A stretch of DNA of 64,000 nt, taken from positions 33,138,501 through 33,202,500 of the forward strand of contig NC_084761.1 in assembly GCF_028858725.1 (NCBI RefSeq), written 5' to 3'. This document shows, one piece after another, positions 1-10,481 of this stretch (the stretch's first letter is position 1; every line of letters begins with the position of its first letter). Position numbers and translations under genes: made by a program. The notes below the pieces were generated by a model. That model saw only the letters and a list, made by a program, of their open reading frames with translations, was not told the DNA's origin and searched no databases. Source of the DNA: Colius striatus (Eukaryota > Chordata > Aves > Coliiformes > Coliidae).

Positions 1-2530
1 AGGTCTTGTTGTCAACCTCTAAAAGGTCTTCTAATCTTTGGATATGAAATCCAGAGACACGACACTTATCAGTCATAAAAAAGACTGCCTTGATGCATTC
101 TTGCACTCATTGCTTTCCTTTTCAGTTAAGCAGAGCCTTGGACCCCTGCATTTGCAAGAGTACAAAGTGGTATGACTATTGTTCCGCAAAATCTTTTTGC
201 CTGTATGAGAGTCTTTGTGCATGTTACCTGCTTGGCTGAGCAGCCACAGCTTTAAACAATCCTGTCAGTTGGTCAAGGACATTTTTCATATATATGTTGA
301 TAAACTGGCAGTCTATTTCCAGCATAGCTGCTCCCATAGTCAAAAAGCAACAAAGTATTCCAGCTCCAAGAATATGTGAGGTAAAGAAAAAAGTGGAATG
401 CAGTCTAATACACAGAGCTGAGGTTCAGACATGACCTTCCTTATCTGTCCTTGACTAGCAGGCGATCTCTTTGCTCCCTGATTTTATTACATCTGTTTAT
501 TTGCTGGATCTCTGATATACATCCCGTAAACTTCACTCTTGAGTTCCATCACATGATCATCTAGCCACAGAGCTGCCACACTTAATGAGAATCTGAGTGC
601 CACGAAACAATATCGGGTGTGTGTGGGGGGCGTGGTTGTGCTTTGCCTGTTGCTCCCTAGCACTGAAACACTGTGCGTGGAACTGAGTGGTAAGAGGGAT
701 GGGATTTATTGAGAAGATTCTTTCAGGATTACTGAGCCCCAGTTGTGCCTGGTTGAGAACTGCCATGCAGGAAACAGAATTTGGCAGCTGGAAACCAGCC
801 CTGGGTGAACCACACATGAACATCAGTCTCATCTTTGTCAGAAAGACTTTAAGTGTCCATCTGGAAAAAGGATCAAGTCAGATGACACAACTGATTAACA
901 TCTTTCTGACTTATCCATGTCATTGTTTCCTGACATTTCAGTTGTTTGAAAAATACTAAGAGGCAGACTACAATATTTCATTAACTTGGGCTTCTCCAGC
1001 TTAGCTCTTACTACCTGTCATGCCACAGAGAAACTAAATTAAAACAGAAAGTGTTGAGAATCTACTTTCATTTAAGTAGCATCGGGAAAAACAGAAGTTG
1101 TTATGTATCTGATGGGTTTTTTTCCTTCGATAAGTGCCCAAATAAGTTGGAAACTCACGTCTTACGAACAAAACCAGACCTCATTCAGATGCTTTTGAAT
1201 ATTTTACTGCACATATCCCTCCTAAAGAAAACATGTTAAAGGCATATATTTGCTTCTGTGTGCAAGCTCATTAGAGTTAGTTATTTATTACAATCATTTA
1301 CATGGAACGACCATTCACTTTTTTTACGCATGATAGAAGAGTGTTCACAGATCATGGAGAAAGAACTCTTCTTGTGTGGGGTCTTGTACAACAAACAAAA
1401 TGTTTTTGCTATTCACAGTTCTGAACCAAAGTCCTGGAACGTGAACACTTCTGAATCCTCCCTCCAAATCTACTCTTTAGAGTGGCCCACTTATGACTCT
1501 TCCCTTGTGAATAGTGATTTCAGAATCAGATTTAAACTTTTCTCTGTTTCAAAATACATTAAGCTTTACACACAAAGAAAATCTCTAAGGACTGGTATCA
1601 CCCAAGGGGTGAATTCTGCTGTGGCAATCAGTGCTTATATATGACAGTTGTTCTAATTCTGTTAAGTCATCACTTAAAACTGCTTTGTCTTGTAAATTAC
1701 AGCAATCACAAACTATTTTTGCACGAAAAAGGAGTATCTAAGTGGACTTTGCTGGGGAATGATAAAACATACACAGCCGTAATTTTCCCTTCTTCTTAGG
1801 CTATTATCCTCACAGCTTTGCACCTGCAGCCCACTAAAGTTGGGGCAGGTGCTTAGGGGAACCAAACTGTGGCCTTTGGTTTTCATAAGAGACTCAAAGA
1901 CATGCACAAAGCCTCACAACCTGACATCAGACCATACTGCCTTTGTTGGAGGCCCACCTAGGTCAGTGCAGACAGCATTATGACCAGGAATAACCAGCCA
2001 AGAATCGGGCTCTTAGGGCTCCTAACAGGAATGGCAGACTCCATCTGGGAGAGAACTGCTGAGAGAACATCTTCCTCTTTGCCTTTTTTCTCCTTTTGTT
2101 TTTTATCCCAGAAGTAACTTTTACCATTTGAGCCAACCACCAACTGCAAGCCCTGCTAAAGCTTTGTCCCTATCTGTTGTGCAACACTTCCAAGAACAAA
2201 ACTGTACTCAACTGCTAGGAATACAAGCTCAGGTTTTAAATTTACTTAATTTAGCTGCTTTTTCCAATCCTACAGTATATAAAAAATATGCAACTGTACA
2301 TATAATATCTACATATACACATGTAGATATGAAAAATATCTTTAAATTGTACTTCTTATCCCAGTTTATTTACAAACAGTTTACATCATCTCCATCAACA
2401 ATGCCAAAAATCCTTTCTGCAGTACAGCAAGTGTACATCTCATTTACATAATGAGTTAGGACTGTATATTGCTCATACAGCAACGCATAGGGCCAGTTTA
2501 TTTAGGCAAAGCAAGCACCCCACAGTCCGG
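1..2530. other. Downstream flank, no gene recognised
   Basis: I see no splice-consistent exon, RNA gene or recognisable transposon here. The open frames on either strand are short and start at random methionines, and none resembles a family I know. In mammals the gene facing the 3' end of INPP4B is IL15 (from memory). I looked for a four-helix cytokine C-terminus on the plus strand and did not find one, so that neighbour, if conserved, lies further left. Confidence 0.5.
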
Positions 2531-2546
2531 TTTTTGCATCTAGAAC

Positions 2547-2552
2547 TTTATT
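2547..2552 (-). promoter_or_regulatory. Candidate poly(A) signal (AATAAA)
   Basis: A canonical AATAAA on the minus strand is followed about 15 nt later by a CA suitable for cleavage and about 20-35 nt later by a GT-rich stretch (CTGTGGGGTGCTTG). This is the best arrangement of signal and downstream element that I found below the INPP4B stop codon. Use is inferred. A weaker alternative lies near 2976 (AATAAAAG). Confidence 0.35.
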
Positions 2553-3673
2553 GTCCTTAATTTCATTATCAACACCTGTCACGGAACTACTAAAGGCTGC
2601 GATCAAGATTCAAGATACACGATTCAACACTAAGTGCACAGGAGAGCTCTCACGGACTCACCTAGCAGAAGCAACATCTGTGTGCACATATTTTCAATGC
2701 CAACAATGGACAACCCAGTGCAGAACACTGCAGACTACAGTTCAGAAACATCAAGTCATACTTCTACTCAAGCATGCCCCAAAGGAAATTTGGAAAGGGA
2801 ATTAGTGAAAAGATACTTTTACTATCCCATTACTCCATCGTCTCGTTACAGTTGTAGGTTCTTTCTCCTTTTCTCTCTTACATTTTCATGAGAAAAAAAG
2901 TGTTTCCCAGTTGACACGGAAGACACAGCATATAAGCATGCAAAGTGAGACAAAGTTTTTTTTAAAGACTGTCACTTTTATTAGTTAGAGACAATATTCT
3001 TAGGCTGAATGCTAACAGCCTTTTAACTTATTTCCATAGTAACCACTGGCTCCTGGTGCTTTCTAAAGGTTATCAAAAACCTTGCAGTTAATTAACATCT
3101 CACTGAATATATCACAGTAAAATGACTAAACATACTAAGATATAAACAGAGAAATAAATTATGCAACAAGCATCTAAACACAGTACTAATAATAGAGGTG
3201 AGCAAAATTTTATCATATACCTGAAAAGAAGGTCAATTTCCAAAATTTCAGCCAAACATGGAAAAAACTTACCTTTCATTGTGATGACAGATCATAAAAT
3301 AAATCACGTTATCAACAGTAGCTTAAAAATAAAACCACAGAAGCAATCCTTCGTCATTTCCCAAGGTCTAGCATCCAGCATTAAGATGGTGAAGACAAAA
3401 TACCAGCCAAAGCATGCCACATCCCCTTTTCAATAGTCTTCATTATGAAAGATGTTGATTCCACCTATGTTCCACTGAAAAACTCTCTACAGATGAACAG
3501 TTATGTGAAAGCGGTTTCCTTAAGGACACGTAAACATTTTGTTTGTTTTTAATTAGAAAATGTAGGACCCACCTGATTCTGAGATTAAAGTTGTCATAAG
3601 ACTAGGAACAACAGCAACAATTAATTTATAGTCGTCGTAGGCTTTTTACTGTTGTATTGGAGCTCTTCTTAAA

Positions 3674-3735
3674 TCATGGTAGGGGTTGGAAGGGACCTTT
3701 AGAGATCATCTAGTCCAACCCCCCTGCTTCCACCG
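3674..3735 (-). mobile_element. CR1 3'-end scrap
   Basis: The plus strand shows the reverse complement of the avian CR1 3' end: GGTTGGAAGGGACC, then AGAGATCATCTAGTCCAACC and a C-run. Only about 60 bp is recognisable, so this is a severely 5'-truncated copy. It inserted in the same orientation as the INPP4B transcript and lies in the candidate 3' UTR. Confidence 0.85.
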
Positions 3736-6517
3736 ACTTCTTTAGGAGGGAAGCCACTCTCAGCATCATGCACAATTCGCCTTGAGGGCAACATCACCAC
3801 AATGAAAATGAAAAATGAGTAACAAACAAAAAAGTCAGAAACATAAAAAATAAACATCACATTTATTTAAATAAAAATATACACACAGTGTACAATGGAC
3901 GTGGCTTACAGACAGCAATGAAACAAAAATGCTAAATCCCGAAACCTAAAAAGTTGAATTGCTATAGTTGTGCTTAATTTCTCTGAATGAACACACACTA
4001 TGGACTGCTAATGCTACTTATACACCATGTGCTCCAGAATGTGAGACAGAAGCGTTACAAGGAACAGCTACACAAAATTAACACAAGTACCAGAGTAATT
4101 GGGGATTTTAGAAATTTCCAAGGTAAACCATTCAAATACAAAACTGAAGTGCTGAAAACTTTTATAACACTTTGTATGCATGGCAAGAATACAAAACACT
4201 ACTTCCAACTGAGATATACAAAAGAGCATTATGGTCCAAATCCCACCACTGCAAACCCCATAGATTCCCAGATCTCATTGCTACCAGAACTCTTTTTGCC
4301 CACCAGCATGCACACCCCATGCTTTATGTTTCAGCTCTTTGGAATACAGATACATTGGTTAACATGTGTCCTCCATTTTTATTCTGAAGTATTAAGTTCC
4401 ACATTTAGTTGAGCAAATACAAGTTTTTAATCTTGGATCATGAGTATCATGCTGAAATTCACTGTTGTTATATTACTTATTCAGCAGATGTTATGAGAGG
4501 AAGCAAATAAATGTCTGAGTGCTGCAGAGTGTAAGCTGAATGCTCTGGCAAGACAACAGTCGATGTGCTGCATGACTAAGGAAAAAAGCAATGTATTAAA
4601 CTCAGAATTTTTGCTTTGGAAAAAAGCATTTGTGTGTTATTGTTTTTTAAACATGAAATTTACATGGTAAGTTTGTGTTTTGAAAAACAGTAAATTATTT
4701 TAAAGCACTTCAACTGTAAAAATCTGCTTCTAAGCTACAAATAACTGAAAAGACGCAAATTCATGTCTCATGGCATTGCCTATACAGCATGCTTCTTTAC
4801 AATAAAAAACCTCAACATAAATATAGATACCAATGGTTTCAGGTTTACAATATAGCCAAGTTTAGAATATATGTCTAAGACTGTTAACTGATTATATACA
4901 TTAATTGACATAAGTAATTTTGCTGCATGGTTTTTAATGCTATTTCTTTCTTTATTAGACGAGTTAATGTTCAGTGCATTTTATGCTTTTTATAAGCAGA
5001 CCATAGGATTTCCTGGAACTTGTGTTTAAACTAGAAATAAAAATCAGCTTATTTTGCTGAAGCTCTTAATAGGCATATTATGCAGTGGGCTTCAAAATGA
5101 TATGTTGCACTTCTTTACACCTATATTACTAGTGATGATTTAGAATACCATTACAATTTATTTCACTGCAAATAAGTGAATTTTCACCAGGACTGATCAA
5201 TTTAAATGCAGAAAGTGTTTGTTAATTTCCTTATTTCAATTATGTAATGCCAAAATTCAGACTGTACAAAAATTAACAGTGCAAAAGACTTCATTATGGC
5301 TCTTTGTCAGTTAATATTTTCTTTCAGCTGTCCTCCTAAATGATGTCTTCTTTATAGCACACACACTGTTTGTATTCCATCAAAATACACTACTTCACAG
5401 ACAAAACCCAGATAACATAATTTCTGCTTCCTAATTCATCCATAAAAGCCAAAGTATAAACACTAACAAGAATATGGTTTAAATTCCCCAAAAGTAGTTT
5501 TCAGGAAAAAAAAAAAAACCCTACCTGCTTAATAGTGTGAGGTCTATGCATGTTATGCATTTTAACAGTATTGCAATTATCTCCAAGAAAAAATTACTTT
5601 AACTTCCATTTGCTTACTTTTTTAGGCATTTTATACTACCTCTCTATTTAAACACTAGTCTGTGGTATAAAACCCTCAGATAAGCATGTAATGCGTTACA
5701 GAAATATTTAAAGCTAGAAACCCTTACTTCAGGATTCCTCAAGGCAGATCCTAATGACCTCATTTCTACAAATAATACCTTCTGTGTGTACGACATGATT
5801 TGGCTTGAGGTGCCAGGTGTCATTTTGAATGTTCCTCTTCTAGCCCTTGAGAACTGCCTTCTCCTCAAAACAGATTATTTTATACCTTACAAAAGTTTTG
5901 ATAGAGCAGATATGGAACATTTTCTGTGAATCCACCACCAAAATCAGTATGCTTCCCTTAACATTTTGCAGAACAAATGGTGTAGCTTTATCCAAATTAA
6001 TTTGCTTGATTTTGTTCCTCTGCTACTGACAGTGAATTACAAGGATATGTGTAAGACCTCAGAGACGATTTAGCTCTGCTAGGCATCAAACAATGCTCAG
6101 GGCTTGAAGCAGCTTCTGCATTGCTTCCAAGCAATGTAACTATCTACCTGCAGCAAAAACCTCTTTGTTTTTTCATAAGAGGTGAACCATAAAACCCACT
6201 AGTTTTGGATCCACGCTCAGTTGACACCTCAGATTTGATGGCCCGTCCCTTGTCTGTGTAGACTACTACTGCAGTAAACCACCACAGGCAATGACCAAAT
6301 CAGGAAACATTTGAACTTGTTTCAGTACAGAAGCAACAAGGCTCTTCTAGGAGACTTGGAAACATGTCAATAGGCATTACAAGAGACTGGTGACCTACAT
6401 ATTCCAATAAAAATACTGCCTTGAAAAAGTTCAGCCTTATTTAGCACAAAAACCTAAGCCTGCTTTTCTGCAATGGCCCAAAGCGAATGAAGTTTCTCTG
6501 CAGTACATTGATGGGGG

Positions 6518-6540
6518 TTGTTTTGTTTTGTTTTGTTTTT
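6518..6540 (+). repeat. (TTTTG)n simple repeat
   Basis: About four copies of TTTTG, ending in a T-run. It is an ordinary low-complexity tract; on the minus strand it reads CAAAA repeats. Confidence 0.9.
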
Positions 6541-8922
6541 TATTTATCTTTAATGAAAACCAGATTATTTAATTTCACAAGAACATAATGGGCGTTGCTG
6601 TTAAAAAGGGCAGTAATCCCCTGCCATTTTTTTTTTCCTCCAAAAATGTGGCTTCAATGTGGTAAACATCTCCTATATAAAAGTAACGTGATAGTGAGGA
6701 TGTCAATTTAGAACCCAAGTGGGATTAAAATGCTGAGGTGAGTTCTTGAAAGACTATTTTCCTGAAAAGAAAATCTACAGAATTTCATATTTTCAACTTG
6801 ACAGAATGCCCATGGGACTAAAATAAAGAACTGTTGCAACCTGTAGTCCCCACCAGTGAATAACATTCCCATACAGACTTTTAAAATTGTTTCAGAATGG
6901 CTGCAGGAAGGTCAGCATTGTCTGTTGTACATCTGTGGGATTACTCCAGAGATGCAGGAGGAATTTATTGCTATTTCTAAACAGTACATGTAGGTTATTC
7001 CGAGCTAATAATAAACATGGCAGATAGCGAGGGCTGACAGAATAAAACATTACTTTTCTAGGAAGATTTATGTTACATAAATTTATGTTAAATACCCAAA
7101 CACAAATTTATGCACTTCTACCTACCCAGTGAGTAGTGCCCACATCTACTGGTACAGGACAGGAAAAAAATAAGGCATTACATTCTCATATGCCTGAGCT
7201 TATCTATGATGCAATCCTAACTTCTCTGACATCTATTCTTCAAGTAATACATTACAGATGAAGAAAGAAGTCATTCATGATTGTATATTACATATTAGAA
7301 CTAAACAACAAATGCACCAAAACACTATGTAAATGACCTCCTTTACTTTGAAAAAAAAAAAGTTCCCACTAGTTAGGTAAATTCACTATATAGGTAAATT
7401 CCTTGCTTTACTGAAGCAAACAATGATCCCTTCCTCAAAGCCTCAAAGCCTAATCTTGCAAATATACAAGACAGGTTTAATTTTATTCACATGACAGATC
7501 ATTTCCGTATAACCCCTCAATTAGTATTTGCAGAATCAGGCTCTTACATATGTATTTTTACTAGCAGAGTTACAGATTTATACGCAGTAATGGGCATTAA
7601 TGGATTAAAAGAACAATTTTTGTATCACTCACTGTGTAGAAAGATTTCTTTGACTTCCATAGGACCAAGCAAACATGAACTTCTTTATCCATGGCAATTA
7701 CAATTTCCTACAGATGCTCAAATTCCCAGTACAGTTTTACTAGGATAAAATTCTCACACTTCTGCTCTAGATATTTTTTTCTCAAATTGAATGCATTACA
7801 TAAAGGTCTGTAACCAGTGAATTGTAGTTCTCTCTAGGAGGCAGAAGGCAGCAATAAATAGGTACAATTAGAAAACACAAATGTTTCCAAGACAAATTTC
7901 AGGACTAACACAAGTTGGCAGAAACATTAACATTCATTTCAAAACCTGATACTTCTTCATCCTACAGGGTCTATATGCACCATTGCAAATTTAATATAAA
8001 TCTGCTGCAGTGGCTACCTAGTCTTAATACAGCAGGCTCCTCATAACTGTAACATTTATTGCAGGCTCTGTAAAAACATACATGTTTTTATAGCCTAAAT
8101 ATACATTAACTCCTGTATGTACAACTCATCTTCCTTATCACAAAAGAAAATTTACTTTGAAGGGTTTACAGTAAATGGGAACATGACAGGTCACATTCAG
8201 GCCACCTTATTCAAAGAATTAATTCACCTGATTTAAATGTGATTTATGTGAAAGTGAAATAAGTATTTGGCTGTGGCACAGAAAACCAAGAGTGATACAT
8301 CCAAATGAACTGCAAGGAATCAGAACGGAATTACTGAAATTACAGGCTGTAATTACTAAAAACATATTATGAAGTTACCATGCGTAAGAAGATAAATGTA
8401 ATTACAAAACGTATATTTAGCCCAGATATTAACATTAGCATGGTTCATAAACAATTTTGTGAAGTATTTAATCATTAGTGTTTAAGACCTCAGTGCTACA
8501 CTGGCTACAGAAAACACTATTTCCAGCTGCAAGAAACCTCTTAAATCTCAGGTTTTGGTTTGGAGTCAGCATGTCACCTTCCAGATTGCTAACCTCAGTT
8601 TCTACAGCAAATAATATTTTCCTTTTTAATCTTCGCTCAAATAACCCAAGAAACTAATTCCAGCTGGCTGATGAGTCATACTAAGCTTCAGCTTTACAAA
8701 GAAAAGTTGAATGTATTTGGTTTTAAAAATATTCAGTCCATTGCTTTTTCTTGATATTTTATTTCAGAACGACTAACTGGAGTTTTTTTAATGTAAAATG
8801 ATCAAACCTGAAAAAAATAACACCTCAACTGGTTACACATTCCCAATTAATAAGTCATAAACAGCGATTTTTATATTCACTAATTAGCGTGATGTATGTT
8901 CCTGATTACGCTTTTGTTAAAC

Positions 8923-9055
8923 TTAGGTGTCAGCTTTTCCATATGTCCCTTCTGGAGGTCTGTAGTACTTTGGGAAAGCCATCAGCTGTATCATGTTGAA
9001 TGCATACTTTCTGCATTTGATATTCTTCAGTACATTCTCTATGCGGCATCCTTCT
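8923..9055 (-). CDS. INPP4B: INPP4B terminal coding exon, alpha form
   Basis: This exon encodes the soluble C-terminus of inositol polyphosphate-4-phosphatase II, which removes the 4-phosphate of PI(3,4)P2 to give PI3P and damps AKT signalling. After an acceptor CACTAG it completes an Arg codon (phase 2) and reads E-G-C-R-I-E-N-V, then [23 protein letters not shown] and TAA at 8923-8925. The 43 full codons match the known INPP4B ending almost residue for residue as I remember it (Ile for Leu before Q-L-M-A-F). The region follows the phosphatase active site and closes the catalytic domain. The open frame on the opposite strand here is a shadow. Confidence 0.97.
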
Positions 9056-9314
9056 CTAGTGAAAGGGGGAAAAAGTACAACTTCATGAAACACAGAATAA
9101 ATAAATATGCTTTATTTGTTCATTGCAGAGTTTCAGCAACAGTTGAAGTAAAAATAACAAAGATTCAACTCTACATTTTTGTTCTCCACAAGTGATGATA
9201 CATCTTACAAAATTAAATCCAAGGCCAGGCCCAGTACAGTTATTGCCCTCAGAAACACGTGGTAAGATTCCCTTTCCCCCCTAGTATATTTGCCCTTGAG
9301 GTTTAAAGTTTAGT

Positions 9315-9335
9315 AAAAAAAAAAAAAAAAAAAAA
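9315..9335 (+). repeat. A21 homopolymer
   Basis: An uninterrupted run of 21 A on the plus strand (T21 on the transcribed strand), about 260 nt upstream of the alpha acceptor. It is too far away to be the polypyrimidine tract. Confidence 0.95.
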
Positions 9336-10305
9336 TTAATACTTTAATGATACATTGTTTTAATTCCATAAATATATTTGCCTTTTAAACCTTCTCATAT
9401 GTTTTTTTTTCTCAAATTCTTTGCTATATATGTGAGAATACACATTGCTCTATAAATACATTTTCTAGGAATAAGGCATTTTATTAAGTCTGGCCCTAGA
9501 AATTTGTGAAGGAAAGTTTAATCTCTGCTTCATTTCCTGTATGTTTAGCTTTGCAATGAAAAAAAAAAGAGAATGGCTTTTCAAACAGCCTGATCCAACT
9601 CTCTGCTTTATGAAGGAAGGATGTTCGTTCACATACAGTACAAAAGTCACAAGTGCCAAAGGGGTGCATCAAGACAGAAACAGGACTTGGTTAAAAAGAA
9701 TATGAAAGTGTCTTGAAAGCAAAAGCAACTAAAGCAACAATTTCAAACAGGTTAATTTCATTACAAAACAGAACTTACTCTATTCCATTTAGTTACTTGA
9801 CAGAAAAGGGTTAGTAGTAGCAAAGTAATAATCATTTGTTAAACAAAAAAGCTCTCATCAGCTAGTAACAATGAAAAGAACACAATGAAAGTTCCATCTA
9901 ACAAACCACTGCCCTGTAATATTTGTCTAGGTGTTAGCTTGTGTTGTGCAAATTAATTCTTCTTTTTTTTAAAAAAAATCAGACTAGTTACTCTGGAAAG
10001 AGGGATTCAAGCATTCAGGATTCCACATCTTCTTCTATACAGTGACAGCATTCTAAGTGGGCATTCTTTGAGTTAATTACAGTGGGAAAGCTTTACCATG
10101 AACAGAAAGAGCAAATCAATTCACTCAATGCATAGTATACTTCTTAGAGTTCAGAAAAAAAGTAACAAAACCACAGTACATTGCAGACATTTGTATCTTA
10201 GAGACCAATCCTTGGAGTCTGAGACTGTAGAAATATTACAGCGTAACTCCTTTTTCTAAAGTTAGTTTGTTGCTGTTTGTAGAAAAGAAAGGAACACAAG
10301 TGAAG

Positions 10306-10311
10306 TTTATT
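10306..10311 (-). promoter_or_regulatory. INPP4B: Poly(A) signal overlapping the beta stop codon
   Basis: The minus strand reads CAA-TAA-AC, so the beta stop codon TAA lies inside a canonical AATAAA hexamer. A TGTGTTCC-TTTCTTTTC stretch follows 8-25 nt later and can serve as the U/GU-rich downstream element. Cleavage here would leave a 3' UTR of only about 10-30 nt. Use of this signal is inferred from the pattern. Confidence 0.6.
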
Positions 10312-10481
10312 GATATTTGGCTAATAGCAGAGCAAGACTTAAAATAAGCCACACAACCAGCAAGTGTGAGCTGACAAGCAGCAAGGCGACAGGATAGAAG
10401 TGTCGAGAAGTTGGCTTGTTATCAGTTAGACAGCCTGTTTCGGGATCATCCGATTCATTCAGTGCTCCCTGGGTTTGTCTG
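10307..10481 (-). CDS. INPP4B: INPP4B alternative terminal exon, beta form (hydrophobic tail)
   Basis: A polypyrimidine/AG acceptor (CCCCTGTTTAACAG) precedes a phase-2 frame that joins the active-site exon exactly as the alpha exon does. It completes one codon, adds 57 residues and stops at 10307-10309. Residues 1-28 are polar with an acidic patch (E-S-D-D-P-E). Residues 29-54 form one hydrophobic segment ([18 protein letters not shown] then S-L-A-L-L-L-A), followed by K-Y-Q. This is what a C-terminal membrane anchor looks like. A mouse Inpp4b beta isoform with a hydrophobic C-terminus and Golgi localisation has been described (from memory); I infer this exon is its counterpart. Choosing it over alpha would replace the last 44 residues. 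The acceptor is a tandem CAGCAG, so the exon may also start at 10478. Confidence 0.85.

Larger units (their letters stand above)
2532..8922 (-). other. INPP4B: Candidate 3' UTR or 3' flank of INPP4B alpha
   Basis: This AT-rich stretch follows the alpha stop codon and has no coding potential I can recognise. Several minus-strand AATAAA hexamers occur (for example at 8758-8763, 8055-8060, 6962-6967 and 2547-2552), so the true cleavage site is not decided by sequence alone. The best-formed signal by eye is the one at 2547. If used, it would give a 3' UTR of about 6.4 kb containing a CR1 scrap and a TTTTG run. The UTR assignment is inference. Confidence 0.35.

Noticed and set aside
1..2530. Possible IL15 last exon, expected neighbour of INPP4B by mammalian synteny
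   Set aside because: No plus-strand frame resembles an interleukin C-terminus; the neighbour is not in this window.
3987..4412. 141-codon plus-strand open frame
   Set aside because: It lies in AT-rich sequence opposite the candidate 3' UTR, with no recognisable domain or splice support.
8896..9195. 99-codon plus-strand open frame
   Set aside because: It is the antisense shadow of the INPP4B alpha terminal exon, whose minus-strand frame has splice signals and clear family residues.
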